Notes: generated from the letters alone by a model not told the origin. 64,000 bases of DNA from Gigaspora rosea (GCA_003550325.1 QKWP01001134.1:62001-126000), one strand, 5' to 3'; shown: positions 1-11,239, counted from the stretch's first letter. Translations and numbers: made by a program.

Positions 1-669
1 TAGCTATTTAAAGTGTTACCATTGTGACTAAATTGAGGTAAATTTTAGTTGCTTAGCCACTTGTGTGCAACATTTTATGACTGGTGTTATGAAAAGTTTG
101 ACCAGCGTAAGCATAGCCAATGTGTGATCATGTCATGTTTTGTACAATCATTTGTAATTATTGATTGATGTTTCTATTTGCATTAACGTGTATTGTACCA
201 TAATTACATTAACATAGTAAAAAGTTTATTATACTATTCTAGTTCAATATTTTGTTTATAATAATAAAGCAATAAACGTTTTCATTTAATTTATTATTGA
301 TTTAATAGATAACGGTGCAGAATAATGTTAAAAGTGTTAATAATATTACTTAACTGTTTATGCCACGTCATAATATTATAATATACGTTGATAATGCCCA
401 TTGGTTGTCAATTAGATCAAGAAGTAGATAGACTATAGTTAATAATTTATAAAAATTAGAGAAAAATATTTTCAAAGAAACGTATCTAATATTTTGAAAT
501 TGGTTATTTAGTATTTGTATTTATTATTGTATATGTTACGTGTGATTTGTACCAGTAATGTAACAATTTATTTTTAAAAAATGCATATAACAAAGCCTAA
601 TCCAATGAGTTTAAACATGTACATTATGCTTATTATTAAAACAAGAGATGAAATTAGAAAAGAGAAAGA
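1..669. other. AT-rich DNA, no gene seen
   Basis: No open frame with protein-like composition, no terminal inverted repeats and no clear tandem structure were recognised here. It is ordinary AT-rich intergenic sequence for this window. Confidence 0.5.
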
Positions 670-882
670 TTGCAAGCAAAAGCAATTCAATGTGCAGATG
701 TACAATTTAGAGAAGCTAAGAATAGTAAATTACAAAATCGTATGATGGAACTTCGTCAAAATCAAGCATATGTTCAGGCCTCTAATACTGCTATGCTTAA
801 TAGAAAAAAGCGAAGAAAGTTAGTGTTTGTCTTAAATGAGATCATGAAGCAAAAATTGCAAACTTCCCTCTATATGTATTAG
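670..882 (+). CDS. Small charged, coiled-coil-like ORF, unassigned
   Basis: A 70-codon frame with a helical, charged composition (many Lys, Arg, Gln, Glu, Asn), a basic patch RKKRRK near residues 45-50 and no Cys or His metal site. The composition resembles a coiled-coil or linker part of a longer protein more than a random AT-rich frame. No family is recognised. A TIR element begins about 90 bp downstream. It may be a fragment of a larger gene or transposon protein, and no splice-site evidence links it to another exon. Confidence 0.2.
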   Translation: MQAKAIQCADVQFREAKNSKLQNRMMELRQNQAYVQASNTAMLNRKKRRKLVFVLNEIMKQKLQTSLYMY

Positions 883-972
883 AAATAAATGAAGAATTTG
901 ATTTGCAGCTAAAGAGTATGCTACATTAGGGTGTGAAATGTCATATGATCTACAAACATAGTGAAGATCATA

Positions 973-1279
973 TAGGCTTGGTGCTGCAAAAAGGGGGTAA
1001 ATCGACAAAACAAAAGATCTTCAGAAAATCAATTTGATAGCTAAATTCTTTAAAAGGACCAGTAGATCAAAGGATATCAGCAATTCTTTGGATTAGCCAA
1101 TATGTATAAATTATAAGAAAATACTAGCTTTAAAGAGCTATACTACAAAATTTTATTAATATAACTGCTTTTATGTTTTAAGTAAAAAATGTTCCAAATA
1201 TTATTTTAAAATGATTTGTATAAAAAAAATCATTTTTGAAAAATTGTCAATTTACCTCCTTTTTGCAGCACCAAACCCA
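973..1279. mobile_element. Tc1/mariner-like MITE with ~37-bp terminal inverted repeats
   Basis: The left end carries GGCTTGGTGCTGCAAAAAGG and the right end its near-perfect complement around 1245-1279. The inverted repeats continue through a shared GTAAATYGACAA for about 37 bp with few mismatches. TA flanks both ends (971-972 and 1280-1281), as expected of Tc1/mariner insertion. The interior is about 230 bp of AT-rich sequence with no coding capacity, so the copy is non-autonomous. Confidence 0.75.
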
Positions 1280-1360
1280 TATATTAAATTTTACTAATAA
1301 AGATTTTTTGTCGATTATTCTATTTAATAACAAAAACATATAAAATTTTAAATTGAAATA

Positions 1361-1595
1361 ACTCCTGAACTATTCATGAGATACATGCGAAATTATATTT
1401 ATTAGATTCCTTTTAACATTCTCTTTAAAGCAATAGAGCCCTTTTTTTATTTTTCATATAAGTTAAAGCAAAAACTGATTACTAAAACACGATTAATTTT
1501 ATGACAATAAAAAAAAGAGCTCTATTACCTTAAAGAGAACATTAAGTGGAATCTAACAAAGGTATTTTTACTCGTATATCTTTAATAGTTCAAAA
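1361..1595. repeat. Long hairpin (inverted repeat) abutting the assembly gap
   Basis: The arm at about 1361-1453 and the arm at about 1507-1595 are reverse complements over roughly 85-90 bp. Both contain the TTAGATTCC, TTCTCTTTAA and ATAGAGC blocks. The loop is about 50 bp. The right arm runs straight into the N gap. It looks like a hairpin MITE, and the fold-back may have contributed to the assembly break. Confidence 0.7.
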
Positions 1596-2156
1596 NNNNN
1601 NNNNNNNNNNNNNNNNNNNNNNNNNNNNNNNNNNNNNNNNNNNNNNNNNNNNNNNNNNNNNNNNNNNNNNNNNNNNNNNNNNNNNNNNNNNNNNNNNNNN
1701 NNNNNNNNNNNNNNNNNNNNNNNNNNNNNNNNNNNNNNNNNNNNNNNNNNNNNNNNNNNNNNNNNNNNNNNNNNNNNNNNNNNNNNNNNNNNNNNNNNNN
1801 NNNNNNNNNNNNNNNNNNNNNNNNNNNNNNNNNNNNNNNNNNNNNNNNNNNNNNNNNNNNNNNNNNNNNNNNNNNNNNNNNNNNNNNNNNNNNNNNNNNN
1901 NNNNNNNNNNNNNNNNNNNNNNNNNNNNNNNNNNNNNNNNNNNNNNNNNNNNNNNNNNNNNNNNNNNNNNNNNNNNNNNNNNNNNNNNNNNNNNNNNNNN
2001 NNNNNNNNNNNNNNNNNNNNNNNNNNNNNNNNNNNNNNNNNNNNNNNNNNNNNNNNNNNNNNNNNNNNNNNNNNNNNNNNNNNNNNNNNNNNNNNNNNNN
2101 NNNNNNNNNNNNNNNNNNNNNNNNNNNNNNNNNNNNNNNNNNNNNNNNNNNNNNNN
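1596..2156. other. Assembly gap (561 N)
   Basis: A run of N. Any reading frame crossing it is an artefact. From the flanking repeat described at 2157-2486, the gap should contain the rest of an inverted MITE copy. Confidence 0.99.
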
Positions 2157-2486
2157 AATAATGAAAGTTGTCATCCTTTATATAAACTACAATATTGTAT
2201 TAGAAACTATATTTTTAAAACCAATATTTAAAGAATTCGCCAAGATATTGTAAAATCTTTTTTTGGTTAAAAAATTTCTTTAAATTTAATATTTTCAGCT
2301 TATAAGCAACATAAATTTTTTGTCTTATAATATAAATTTAAATAATTCAAAAATATAATCCTTGTTATTAAAAATTATAATACCAAATTTTATTTAAATA
2401 TTTTAAATGAAAAAAATAGATCAGAGGTATATTTATAGTAATTATACAGGCAAATTTGCCTGCGAAGTAGTACAAACTAAGGGATA
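2157..2486 (-). mobile_element. Right part of a ~650-bp MITE, remainder in the N gap
   Basis: It ends with the palindrome CAGGCAAATTTGCCTG followed by ACTAAGGGATA, as does the complete copy at 4079-4727. The interior block at 2160-2197, which reads ATCCTTTATATAAAC, is the reverse complement of 4372-4410. The distance from that block to the element end is about 290 bp in both copies. The two copies are therefore the same family in opposite orientation, and the missing end of this one should lie about 320 bp inside the gap. Confidence 0.75.
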
Positions 2487-3405
2487 GCTTATTTTGATTT
2501 TAATCATTTGTTTTGATTTTTGGACTGATTCGGGATTAAGCAAATTTCACGATTTTGATTGGTTAAATATAACAGGTGACTATCGGGTAATCTCGTGATG
2601 TGCTTGTCCTTATGCAGACTCGTGTAATTTTTCTTTTACATTACCTCTATTTTTTATTATGCAAATCGACCTTCATTTATAATCGAAAAATGCCAACTAG
2701 CATGGGAGACATTCGAACCCAATGATTTCTGGGATCTACATTATACAAGTATTTATACAGAATTGTAGTCTAAAACCAGAATTTTTGGGTATAAGCAAAC
2801 CTAAAAAAAAAAAATCAATCATGTAATACTTTACTAATAAAATAGCTTCGTAGGGAACGTCTTTTCAATAAACTCAAGTTGCATCATTTGCATCACGCTA
2901 CATCATGGTAGTTATAGTGAAGGTTGAAGTACTATCTACTGTATAGTAAGAGGTAATAAAAGTATATTGTACTACTCAATTCACAAAGCTCAACGTTGTT
3001 TTTTTTTATTTTTATTTGTTTTTTAGTTATAATATTAACTTGTTAGCTTTTATTTTCAAATTTTGTAGACTCTTCTTAAAGTTATAATGGTTCTTAAAAG
3101 ATATTTAACACAATAGAAGTTATTTAATATATATAATTGTATAGTTTTATTAATTACGCGGAATTTAAGAAAAACTATTAAGGGACGTGTAACTTGTTAT
3201 CAAAACCTTTTAAATAAAGTTTTTAAAACTGTAAAATTGCTATTAGTGCGTGAATTAATAGTTGGATTCTTTTACAACATGGGTTATTTTATTTCGAAGA
3301 AAATTTTAATGTATGAATAAAAGCCCGTTGGTTGTTTAACGATTATCTATCTGTTTTGACAAAAATGATATCACGTGTTAAAAAAGCCAGTTTATTATTG
3401 GTTAA
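2487..3405. other. AT-rich DNA, no gene seen
   Basis: No supported gene. A GGTTCGAAT string near 2710 (minus strand) looks like a tRNA T-loop but lacks a pairing stem. No terminal repeats could be paired. Confidence 0.4.
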
Positions 3406-3561
3406 CTACCTAACAATAATCCCCGTGTTTTTCCAAAAAATGAGAAAGTCCCCTATGCTTGTCAACCATGTCGAAATTTACATGAATCTAATAAAAACTC
3501 ATTTTTCAAAAAAATTGCAAAATGGGCCCTTTTAATACAAGGCACCCCATATGATGTCTGA
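3406..3561 (+). pseudogene. Fragment of a Cys-containing protein (ACQPC motif), family unassigned
   Basis: Read in the frame that starts near 3406, the sequence is protein-like for about 45 residues: NNPRVFPKNEKVPYACQPC, then a Lys/Asn-rich helical stretch ending KKIAKWALLI. The CxxC pair and the polar, helical tail resemble small DNA- or zinc-binding domains, but no named family is recognised. The frame is closed upstream at about 3403 and runs into repeat DNA downstream, so this is a remnant or a single exon. A neighbouring frame (3332-3535) also stays open but its composition is less protein-like. Confidence 0.35.
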
Positions 3562-3799
3562 ATTTTTTTAGCATATAGTACATACAGTATGTACAGTACA
3601 TATAGTTGTATAGCTGATAGTGTGTATAGTATGTGAAATACGTATAGCATGCGTATGATATATAAACTTATCTATATACAAAATTTTGCAAGAAATAATT
3701 TTGCTTAGAAAATAACAGGTGGTTTCATAAGGAAAATGATTTGTTCTAGAATATTCTAACAATTTTTTTGCATACTGTACTATACGCGGCACATCACTA
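3541..3799 (+). mobile_element. hAT-type MITE, left end degraded (same family as 26528-26807)
   Basis: From GATGTCTGAATTTTTTTAGC to GGCACATCACTA this matches the complete copy at 26528-26807 nearly base for base. Shared features are the GTACAGTA-rich left subterminal region, ACAAAATTTTGCAAG, and TGATTTGTTCTAGAA. The right terminus GGCACATCACTA is intact. The left terminus is not recognisable, so no target-site duplication can be read. Confidence 0.75.
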
Positions 3800-4078
3800 C
3801 CTCTACCGTTAACCCACTTCATTTGAAGCTAAATAATCCTTTTTCATGATGATACTGCCAATTATTATATTGGTAACGGGTAATATTCGTACTTGGATCA
3901 TGATTAACATAACAAGTAAAGATTCTACTGCAATACACGTGAATTCTGTTAATAATCATTGCAACAAGTTTTTTTTTATATATGTTATCCATTAGAGTGA
4001 TCATTCATGATTATTTTAGTGATTATGCTCCACTAATAATTTGCATGCATACTGGATTTTTTCATATATGTTAGTTGA

Positions 4079-4727
4079 TTATCCCTTAGATTGTAGTAGA
4101 ACACAGGCAAATTTGCCTGCGTTTTTGCACTTTTTTAGCTCTGATTTACTTTTTTAAAATACTAAAATAATTAAATAAAACTTTGTACAATTATATTTGA
4201 AAATAAGGATTACTTTTTTGCAAAATTAGTTTTTATATTATAAGAAAATAAATTATAGTTACATATAAGCTGAAAATAGATAATTTTAAGAAAAAATTTT
4301 TTTAAAAAATTTTATTACAATTTTTCTGCAATCTTATTTAGTTTTAGTTTTAGAACTATAGTTCTTAAGACAATATTGTAGTTTATATAAAGGATGACAA
4401 CTTTCATTATTGCAACTTTAATGATTTACTTGTAAAAATTAAGACTTGTATTAGAAGTAAAGATTTTTTTATAGACGGGAACATATAAAATTTGAAAAAA
4501 TCTAAAGAAAAATTTTAATAGTAAAAATGCCAATACAAGAACTTTAAACATTTATTATATTAAAGTTTTCTAATGATTTTAAAAAAATTTTATAACAAAG
4601 TTACTAAAACAAAACTTAAAGAATATTTTTTACTTAGAAAAGATATGGCTAAAATCAATATTTAAAATTTTATTAAAAATTTTAAAATACGCAGGCAAAT
4701 TTGCCTGTGTTACAATCTAAGGGATAA
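4079..4727 (+). mobile_element. ~650-bp MITE with TIRs containing a 16-bp palindrome
   Basis: The left end reads TTATCCCTTAGATTGTAG and the right end CAATCTAAGGGATAA. Both TIRs then hold the perfect palindrome CAGGCAAATTTGCCTG next to GCGT. TIR length is about 45 bp. The interior is AT-rich and non-coding. An inverted, partly sequenced copy lies at 2157-2486. The superfamily is not clear because no unambiguous target-site duplication is visible. Confidence 0.8.
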
Positions 4728-4918
4728 TAACTCAGTACATGCTGGCACATGATATTCGTAAATGTAATTATGAAAAAAATTTTTTTAAAACCCAATTTTG
4801 CATATCCCTTATTAGTTATCTTTTCGATCTGTAAGCTCTGTCAACTGACAAAAAAAAAAAGATTTGTTACAAAGTATATACATACGTACATGCTAAAAAA
4901 TACAAGTTTCATTCAAAA

Positions 4919-4945
<27 letters not shown>
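4919..4945. repeat. (AT)n microsatellite
   Basis: An uninterrupted TA dinucleotide run. Flanking sequence is AT-rich and non-coding. Confidence 0.9.
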
Positions 4946-4949
<4 letters not shown>

Positions 4950-5035
4950 ACATATGATAAGTAAACATCAATATTCATAGTATATATCAAACTAACTAAT
5001 TGCTATATTAATAACCCAGACTATACCCATCTTTA

Positions 5036-5091
5036 AATAATTTTCCCGTTCCTGGTTTTGCATGACAGCGTCGCGCAGCTACCTTATTTAA
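5036..5091 (+). repeat. Dispersed GC-rich ~45-bp motif, copy 1
   Basis: TTTTCCCGTTCCTGGTTTTG is followed by a CGTCGCGCAGCTACCTTAT block. The same composite sequence recurs at 9913-9962 and, inverted, at about 47733-47785. A partial CAGCTACCTTATTT recurs at about 24160. It stands out against the AT-rich surroundings and is probably the end of a dispersed element. Confidence 0.6.
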
Positions 5092-6925
5092 TATATAAAA
5101 ATTTATAAAAATTTGGTTTGTGGCTTAGGTTGATATTAACGAGGTTGATATTAATGAGGGTCAACTGTAATTGATTACATATTCTCTATAGTTAAATTAA
5201 TCCAAATATTTTTCCTTACTCTAATTGTAGATATAAATTGATTTTAGCTATCAGATTCAAGATTTTGCACATTGTTGAAGGCAAACTCAGGATCCGGGTG
5301 GGCAAAAGATAATAAATCAACACACAACAAAAAACAACCAAATGATAAGACCAATAAACAGAGGCATATCAATTTGGCAAGGTAAGACTTTATTGGGCTT
5401 ATGTTTAAATGATTTTTATTGTACAGTATTATCAAAAAGAAAAAGTACATGTCTGATTTTTAATACTGTACTTTCAAACACAACACACTTTTGAAGAAAC
5501 AAATTTCCCCTCTATTTATAAAATTTTGAAAGAAACAAAAAGAAAAGAATTTAAAAACATCACGCCATCCCTTTTATCTTTTCAATTAATTGCTGATTTT
5601 GGCTACCTCAGAATCAATTTTATTTCCTCCGATTTTCATTGTGAAAATTAGGGCATGGCCTCACGCTATACCCGGGTCATACAGGTGAATCATTATTAAA
5701 ATCCTGTCTTCAATAATTTTTCCTATTTAGGCATAGTTCTATCATTAGGACTAATTTGTTAAACAAAGGATGCATATTCTTCTTATTATTCCCTTGATGC
5801 CTTTCCATCATCAAATGGATCTAGGGCCATCATGGTCATAATCTGATCTCTCTTCGATATTATTTTTTGCGATTTCTTTACGATTGCAGGTAAAGTATTT
5901 ACCCATATCAAGGCTTATTGTGTGGGGCTTGGATATGGGGCCGTGGGAACCTTGCACGGAACCGGATGCAGAAAGAAAAAAAGATTTTTTTTTTTAAAAA
6001 AAATGTGACCGTTTCGGCGCAGTCATATGATTCACAGTCACAGGATTTTGATCCGCTGTTAACAACCATAAGTAACAAAATCCACATTTGGTTAATGCAA
6101 TTTTGAAGGACAATAATATTAGAATAAGCGTTTTAACAAATTTTGCATCTAAAAACAGTTTCTATAAAGTTTTTTATTACTTTTTAAGGCATCACTTGAA
6201 TCAACAAGCAAGTAGATTATGTAATAAATTTTGCTTAAAGTCTTAATAGAAATTTTTTTAATAAGAAAAATTCCCTTTCTTTATAACATTTATGATAGGA
6301 TTTTTGCTTGGCTGAATCTGTGCTAAGTTATGTTGATCTCTGAATCGAAGATAATCAAAATAAAGTTAAGCACGTCATGTTATGATAAATAGTATAAATA
6401 AATCAAAACTAAAAAAACCGACTTAAAACGGTCTACTACTAAAACATAGTTAATCTGAATTTAAGAAATAGAATTATACCAGTAATAGCCAGTTCTAATC
6501 TCTATTTATAAGAAATATTTGAACAACAAACAGGTGATTAAACTTTAAATTGACCAATCAAATCTTTAAAATTACAGATAGACAGTAAGATATAATTCTA
6601 AATAGACACTATTTTTCTAAGTTTCCTCTATGTTTATTAAATATATAACTTATATATTATAACTAAAAAAACTAGATATATAGACGTACTGTATATGTAT
6701 ACGCAGTACAATGACAAGTCTTAAAATAAAGTTGTATATCAAAATATATAGTTATGAAATCTCTCTAAAAAGTATTCTTTTTGGATAAGGTACAAATGAG
6801 TGTTTAGAAGTGTGTATATTTTACAACTGCTATTAAAGATTAGGATTATAATTATGATGCAATTAGAGAAATGAAACAAAATTATCTTAATGCGGGTTGA
6901 AACAAATAATTAGCTTTGCTATAAT
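5092..6925. other. Mixed DNA, no supported gene
   Basis: Mostly AT-rich. A somewhat GC-richer stretch at about 5640-5980 contains short protein-like runs on the minus strand (for example IAKNNIEERSDYDHDGP) but no sustained frame, and no family is recognised. It may be a decayed exon. Confidence 0.35.
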
Positions 6926-7403
6926 TATTTGTTTCTTTTTGATGATTTCACTTTAACATGACCTTCTCAAGGTTCAATCTTAATAACATTTTTTTCAATA
7001 AAATATCTAAAATTTTCTAATTCTTTAATCCTACTTATAATTGATCGTGGATTTCGGCAACTTTCTTGGAAATATTGGATTCTTGCATGTGGATCTCGAC
7101 TACTATTCAAAATATTTGCAGATTCTTTACCTTTATCAATTACACCTTTAATTAAATCTTCAGTTTTTTCTTTAAATAATCTAATTCCACAACATCCAGA
7201 ATGTACAACGCCCCAAAGTCTTATTGAATCAACGCCTAAAAAATTTTAAGAAATTTATATAATTTAATGATTTATTTGTTTTTAAATTAATTAAAAAATA
7301 TATTATAATAATAAAAATAATATTTATACATACCAAATAGAAACACATAAAAAAACATGAGAGAACTATAAAAAGATGCAATAATTCCAAATATGCTTAT
7401 AAC
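6926..7403 (-). pseudogene. Beta-carbonic anhydrase remnant, C-terminal two exons
   Basis: Two minus-strand exons can be read: 7403-7334 and 7235-6967, separated by an intron with GTATGT donor and TTTTTTAG acceptor. They join in frame to give LFGVDSIRLWGVVHSGCCGI, which matches the core of beta-class carbonic anhydrases. HSGC carries the His and second Cys zinc ligands. Downstream, SIISRIKELENFRYFIE and NVIKIEP fit the C-terminal helix and final strand. The expected N-terminal exons with the first CxDxR zinc site are absent; foreign repeat DNA lies directly upstream. A TGA follows IEP where the family usually continues with an aromatic residue, and the frame then stays open to TAA at 6926-6928. 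This is a truncated, probably dead copy. If whole it would interconvert CO2 and bicarbonate. Confidence 0.6.
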
Positions 7404-8296
7404 CTGTTTATCATAGATGATAAGTTATATATATATATATTTTTTTAACTTTAGAGGCTGTCGGTGAAGTGATTGTTGGCAAAATGCGCGCCACCAACAA
7501 ATCTTCACTACGCTAGCTCGTGAATAGTACTAGAAATTAGTGATGACAACTAAGCGTTTTAATCACCATGTTTTGGGTTTATTATGCAATAAAACTGGAC
7601 TGATTTTACATATATTAAAGTTAAAATTGTTAAAATAAAAAAGAAATAACTAGTTTATAATTTAGTTGAATTTATTGAATTAAACTATCGCAAATTACAT
7701 AAAAGTCAAACTACCTTATAATAAATTAGAACATCAAAACAATTAATTTAACAATTCCTTACTTGTTTCAATATATCAAATAATATTAATAATAATTTGA
7801 GTGCTACTAGTGATTATTCAGTTTTTTCAACCAATAAATCTAATTCTCATGGGATATCTATAATATTGAAAAATTGTCAAATACTGCCCAGCCTGATGCA
7901 AATATTATTCTTAAGCATTGGTATCCAGAAGACAATCAAAAATAATTGCAATATAACTTACATTTTACTATTCTAAAATATCTAATTTGATATCTAATTT
8001 ATTTACTGGATCAATAACAAGAATATGTAAATAAATATCTAATTTATCTTAATTAATTTTGTACTTTTTAAAAATATTAGTTAATATCTATTTTGGGGTA
8101 ATTATGTTAAAATAAATAACTAGTTCATCTTAATTAACTTTGTGCTTTTAAAAATATTAGTTAATATCTAATTTGGGTACAATTTTGTTAAATAAATAGT
8201 TAATTCATCTTAATTAACTTTGTACTTGTTAAAAATATTAGTTAATATCTATTTTGGGTGCAATTTTGTTAAAAGATTATAACTAATTTTCACCCT
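7404..8296. other. Repeat-rich AT DNA with short internal repeats
   Basis: An AT dinucleotide run (7428-7441) precedes a GC-richer TGCGCGCCACCAAC block (7486-7500). At 8040-8280 a unit of about 60-70 bp recurs about three times, containing TTAATTAACTTTGTRCTT, AAAAATATTAGTTAATATCT and TTTTGGGT. No coding sequence is seen. Confidence 0.5.
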
Positions 8297-8299
8297 AGG

Positions 8300-8494
8300 T
8301 GCTATCACCTATACCAATCAAAACGCTGGATGACTCTCACCAGTCACCTGATTTATATCAAACAATGAAATTGGTCCATCTTTGTTCATTTTTATATGTT
8401 CGTTTCATATGTTCGTTTCATTTTACCCCCCCTCTCCCCCTCCCGAGAGTCCTGGAAAAGTGATGTTAACCAAAGAATCAACTTCGAACGGCCT
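8300..8494 (-). mobile_element. PIF/Harbinger-like MITE copy (family of 26837-27071)
   Basis: In reverse orientation this matches the complete MITE at 26837-27071. Shared blocks include CCAGTCACCTGATTTATATC, the GAGAGTCCTGGAAAAGTGATG segment, and a C-rich run CCCCCCCTCTCCCCC. The end reads AACGGCC followed by TTAA. The other end near 8300 has only weak similarity, so the copy is partly decayed. Confidence 0.65.
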
Positions 8495-8499
8495 TAATA

Positions 8500-8660
8500 T
8501 CCAAGTTTAATATCCAGGTCTAAATATGCAAAGATTGAATCTTAACATTAAAAGGGATAATAATTAAGTCTATATGATGTTAATATCATAAGACTTAAAT
8601 AGGCAGGTACATATTGTATATACGTATATTAATATCCAGCTCTACCCGGCGCAAGTATAT
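8500..8660 (-). repeat. Dispersed repeat with ATATCCAGG/GGCAGGTAC blocks
   Basis: Contains ATATCCAGGTCTAAATATG, then AACATTAAAAGGGATAATAA, then TTAAATAGGCAGGTACATA. The reverse complement of this order recurs twice in tandem at 11533-11715, and partly at 11240-11350 and 10500-10553. No coding capacity. Confidence 0.6.
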
Positions 8661-8834
8661 TCTTATTTAAACCTGAACATGAATATTAATATCAAATTAT
8701 GTTAGCTGCGCGACATGCGTGCCGCGCAGGACCAGTACGATCATGTGTGAAGTTTCATCATATCTAGGGCACGGATATTTTTCGATAATTTACAGTAAAT
8801 TAAAAAAAAAATTTACCTGCAATTCTGACGACCC

Positions 8835-8955
8835 TAGTCTGCCTTTATTTTTAGCCACGTAAAGCTAATTTTTTCTTTTTTTAGATCCCAATTGTGCCAG
8901 TTGCTTGACATTTATTTTTTTCCGCTATTCTTATTTGGTGTCACCCGATGAGATA
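8835..8955 (-). repeat. Fragment of a PIF-like element (family B, see 24938-26468)
   Basis: AGCCACGTAAAG, TTTTTTTAGATCCCAATTGTG and GGTGTCACCCGATG occur in the order found in the complete element at 24938-26468. It is only about 120 bp long, so a truncated copy. Confidence 0.5.
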
Positions 8956-9912
8956 TGTATTGTTAAGTTCATACGTGATTGTAAATATTTTACAATATAT
9001 CTGATATGAGTGGGAAATGGCACTTGTAATAAGAGTGACGATTATCGCCACACAAATATGGTAATAATTTTGAGTAAAGAAATTTCTTAATACGTAACCA
9101 ATATCTTTGCTAGTTCTCATCAAAAATATCTTAACTTGATCCCGCTAAGGCTTGTTGAGAAATAATATTTGTATTATATGATAGAATTTATGATTTTGTC
9201 AAAATCTTGAGAATAATATCTTGTAGATCGTGTTCTAATAATATCCGTTAAGATCTGTTTTGCTAATTAGGTAATCAAACTGTGGATTTATCACTACACA
9301 AATAATATATAATATTTTGAGCTCTTAATACGTAAACAATATTTTCACAAATTGTTATCAAAAATATCGTATTAATCTTACTGCCGTGATGTTTTTTTTA
9401 ATTTACTGCCGATTATTGAAGAGAAAGAGTAAAAGAAATAGTAGTAAGGTAAAAATTCTATTTATATAGAAATCATGAATCAATTAAAATTGTAATTTTC
9501 GGTCATTCTTATTGTAAAAAGCATGTTAAATAATAGCCCCGTGTTCACTTGACAAGTTAAGAATCTTAACGATTAAGGCCAATATTCTAACCCGCTGCAC
9601 CAAGAGAGTAACATAATAATGTTAGTAACTAATCAAAAGATAAAACATAAATAAAAGAATTGTCAAAAAAGTGCTTATCTGACAATACCAACTATAGAAA
9701 AAGCATTAGTATTGAATCAATATATTCAAGTAACTCATAAGTCAAAATAAAAAAAAAAAACATATCTGAGTTCCAGTATTATTCTTATAAGGCCCAAGCT
9801 CTAAAAACACAGACCAAATCTCCTATGCCTCAATCTTGAGCATTTTTCATTACTACCAAGTTTGACTAATTATAATTCTGGCCTACAATTTTAAACCACT
9901 TAATATCTAGAT
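8956..9912. other. AT-rich DNA, no gene seen
   Basis: No protein-like frame. Two related blocks (about 8995-9125 and 9290-9370) share ACGTAAACAATATTTTC-like and TCAAAAATATC motifs, suggesting an old tandem duplication. Confidence 0.35.
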
Positions 9913-9962
9913 ACTTTCCCGTTCCTGGTTTTGCGCGATGACGTCGCACAGCTACCTTATAT
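9913..9962 (+). repeat. Dispersed GC-rich ~45-bp motif, copy 2
   Basis: Carries TTTCCCGTTCCTGGTTTTG and then CGTCGCACAGCTACCTTAT, as in the copy at 5036-5091, with the same orientation and spacing. Confidence 0.6.
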
Positions 9963-10553
9963 TATTTTGGTGGTACTCAGTATGTGACTCATTAACGTAT
10001 GTTATTAATCATATTTCAATCTAATATAATCTAATATCTACAAAGCGCGCATAACGAACGAAAGTCAAAATCAGCGATGACGACTGAAGACGTGAATAAG
10101 CCATTTCTGTATTCTTGATTCTCACGTTTTAATTTCACGCATTGATTACTACGATCATGTTATGTCATCAATTTCGATAAGTCAGCGATGATCCTTGTAA
10201 AGTTAGTACTATAAATGCTGATTATCAATTTATTCGAAAATTGCAACATATATGATGCAAACGATCAAATGTCGTAATAATTACAATTTTGACGTATATA
10301 ACGTACGTACGTATGTAATTTTCCCACGAAGCCAATTTCTTCACACATATGCACAATGAAGCAATTACACGTAACGTATGATATTTTCACAATACCTACT
10401 AAAATAGGAAAAAATCCGATGAACATAGTACCTTCCAAAATAGGAAAAAATATAGCGCACCAAAAAGTTGAACGGAACCATCCCTCCACATTTCATGTGA
10501 TCGTACTGGTACTATTATCCCTATTAATTTTTAACGGATAAGTGCATATGTAC

Positions 10554-11236
10554 TAGGGTGGTAACTCAAATAGTAAATCAAAACTATATCAGCAGTATTA
10601 GTAATTTGATCAGATTTTTCATATTACACAAAGATCAATTTAATCAATTTAATTGTTATACCATCGCTATAGAGATTGACATCCTTACAAATTAATTATA
10701 TTTATTAAAATTAAAATTAATTACTTTAACACGACGCAACTTAATGAAAACCCAACGAATTACTTTAAAACGACGCAACTTAATGAAAACCCAACGAATT
10801 ACTTTAAAATTTTTACAAGTAACTTATTAAATATAGGAGAATAAAGTTACGCTTTCGGATTTTCTATTAATATATAAACTTGAACGTTCATCTTATAAAT
10901 AATTTAAATTTCATTAGTTTTTTAAAGTGAAAAAATAAAAAAAAATTAGATCTTAACTGTACAAGTCGAAACTTTAATAGAATATTTGCGAAAAATCAAG
11001 CGTAACTTTTTAGAGATAACTTTTGCGAAGAGCTTTTAGTTAAAAGAAATTAGAAAAAGAAGTGTGATGTCAAGGTGCATTCTTTAGAATTTTGTGCATT
11101 ATTTATTAAGTAAATATAACTTATATCAATATGATATTTAATCGATTATTTTAATTTCACTGATTAAAATCTGATCATAGTAAAATTACTAATACTGCTG
11201 ACATAGTTTTGATTTACTAGTTGAGTTACCACCCTA
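10554..11236. mobile_element. hAT-type MITE with ~65-bp TIRs and perfect 8-bp target duplication
   Basis: The termini are TAGGGTGGTAACTCAA and TTGAGTTACCACCCTA. The inverted repeats extend about 65 bp through CAGCAGTATTAGTAAT and its complement. ATATGTAC flanks both ends (10546-10553 and 11237-11244), a perfect 8-bp target-site duplication as made by hAT transposases. The interior is non-coding and holds a 40-bp tandem duplication (about 10719-10810, with ACGACGCAACTTAATG and AAAACCCAACGAATTAC). Confidence 0.9.
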
Positions 11237-11239
11237 ATA

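Noticed and set aside
1546-2253. Long open frames on both strands across 1546-2253
   Set aside because: They exist only because the N gap contains no stop codons.
2690-2730. tRNA-like T-loop GGTTCGAAT on the minus strand
   Set aside because: The bases on either side do not pair into a T stem, and no anticodon or acceptor arm can be drawn.
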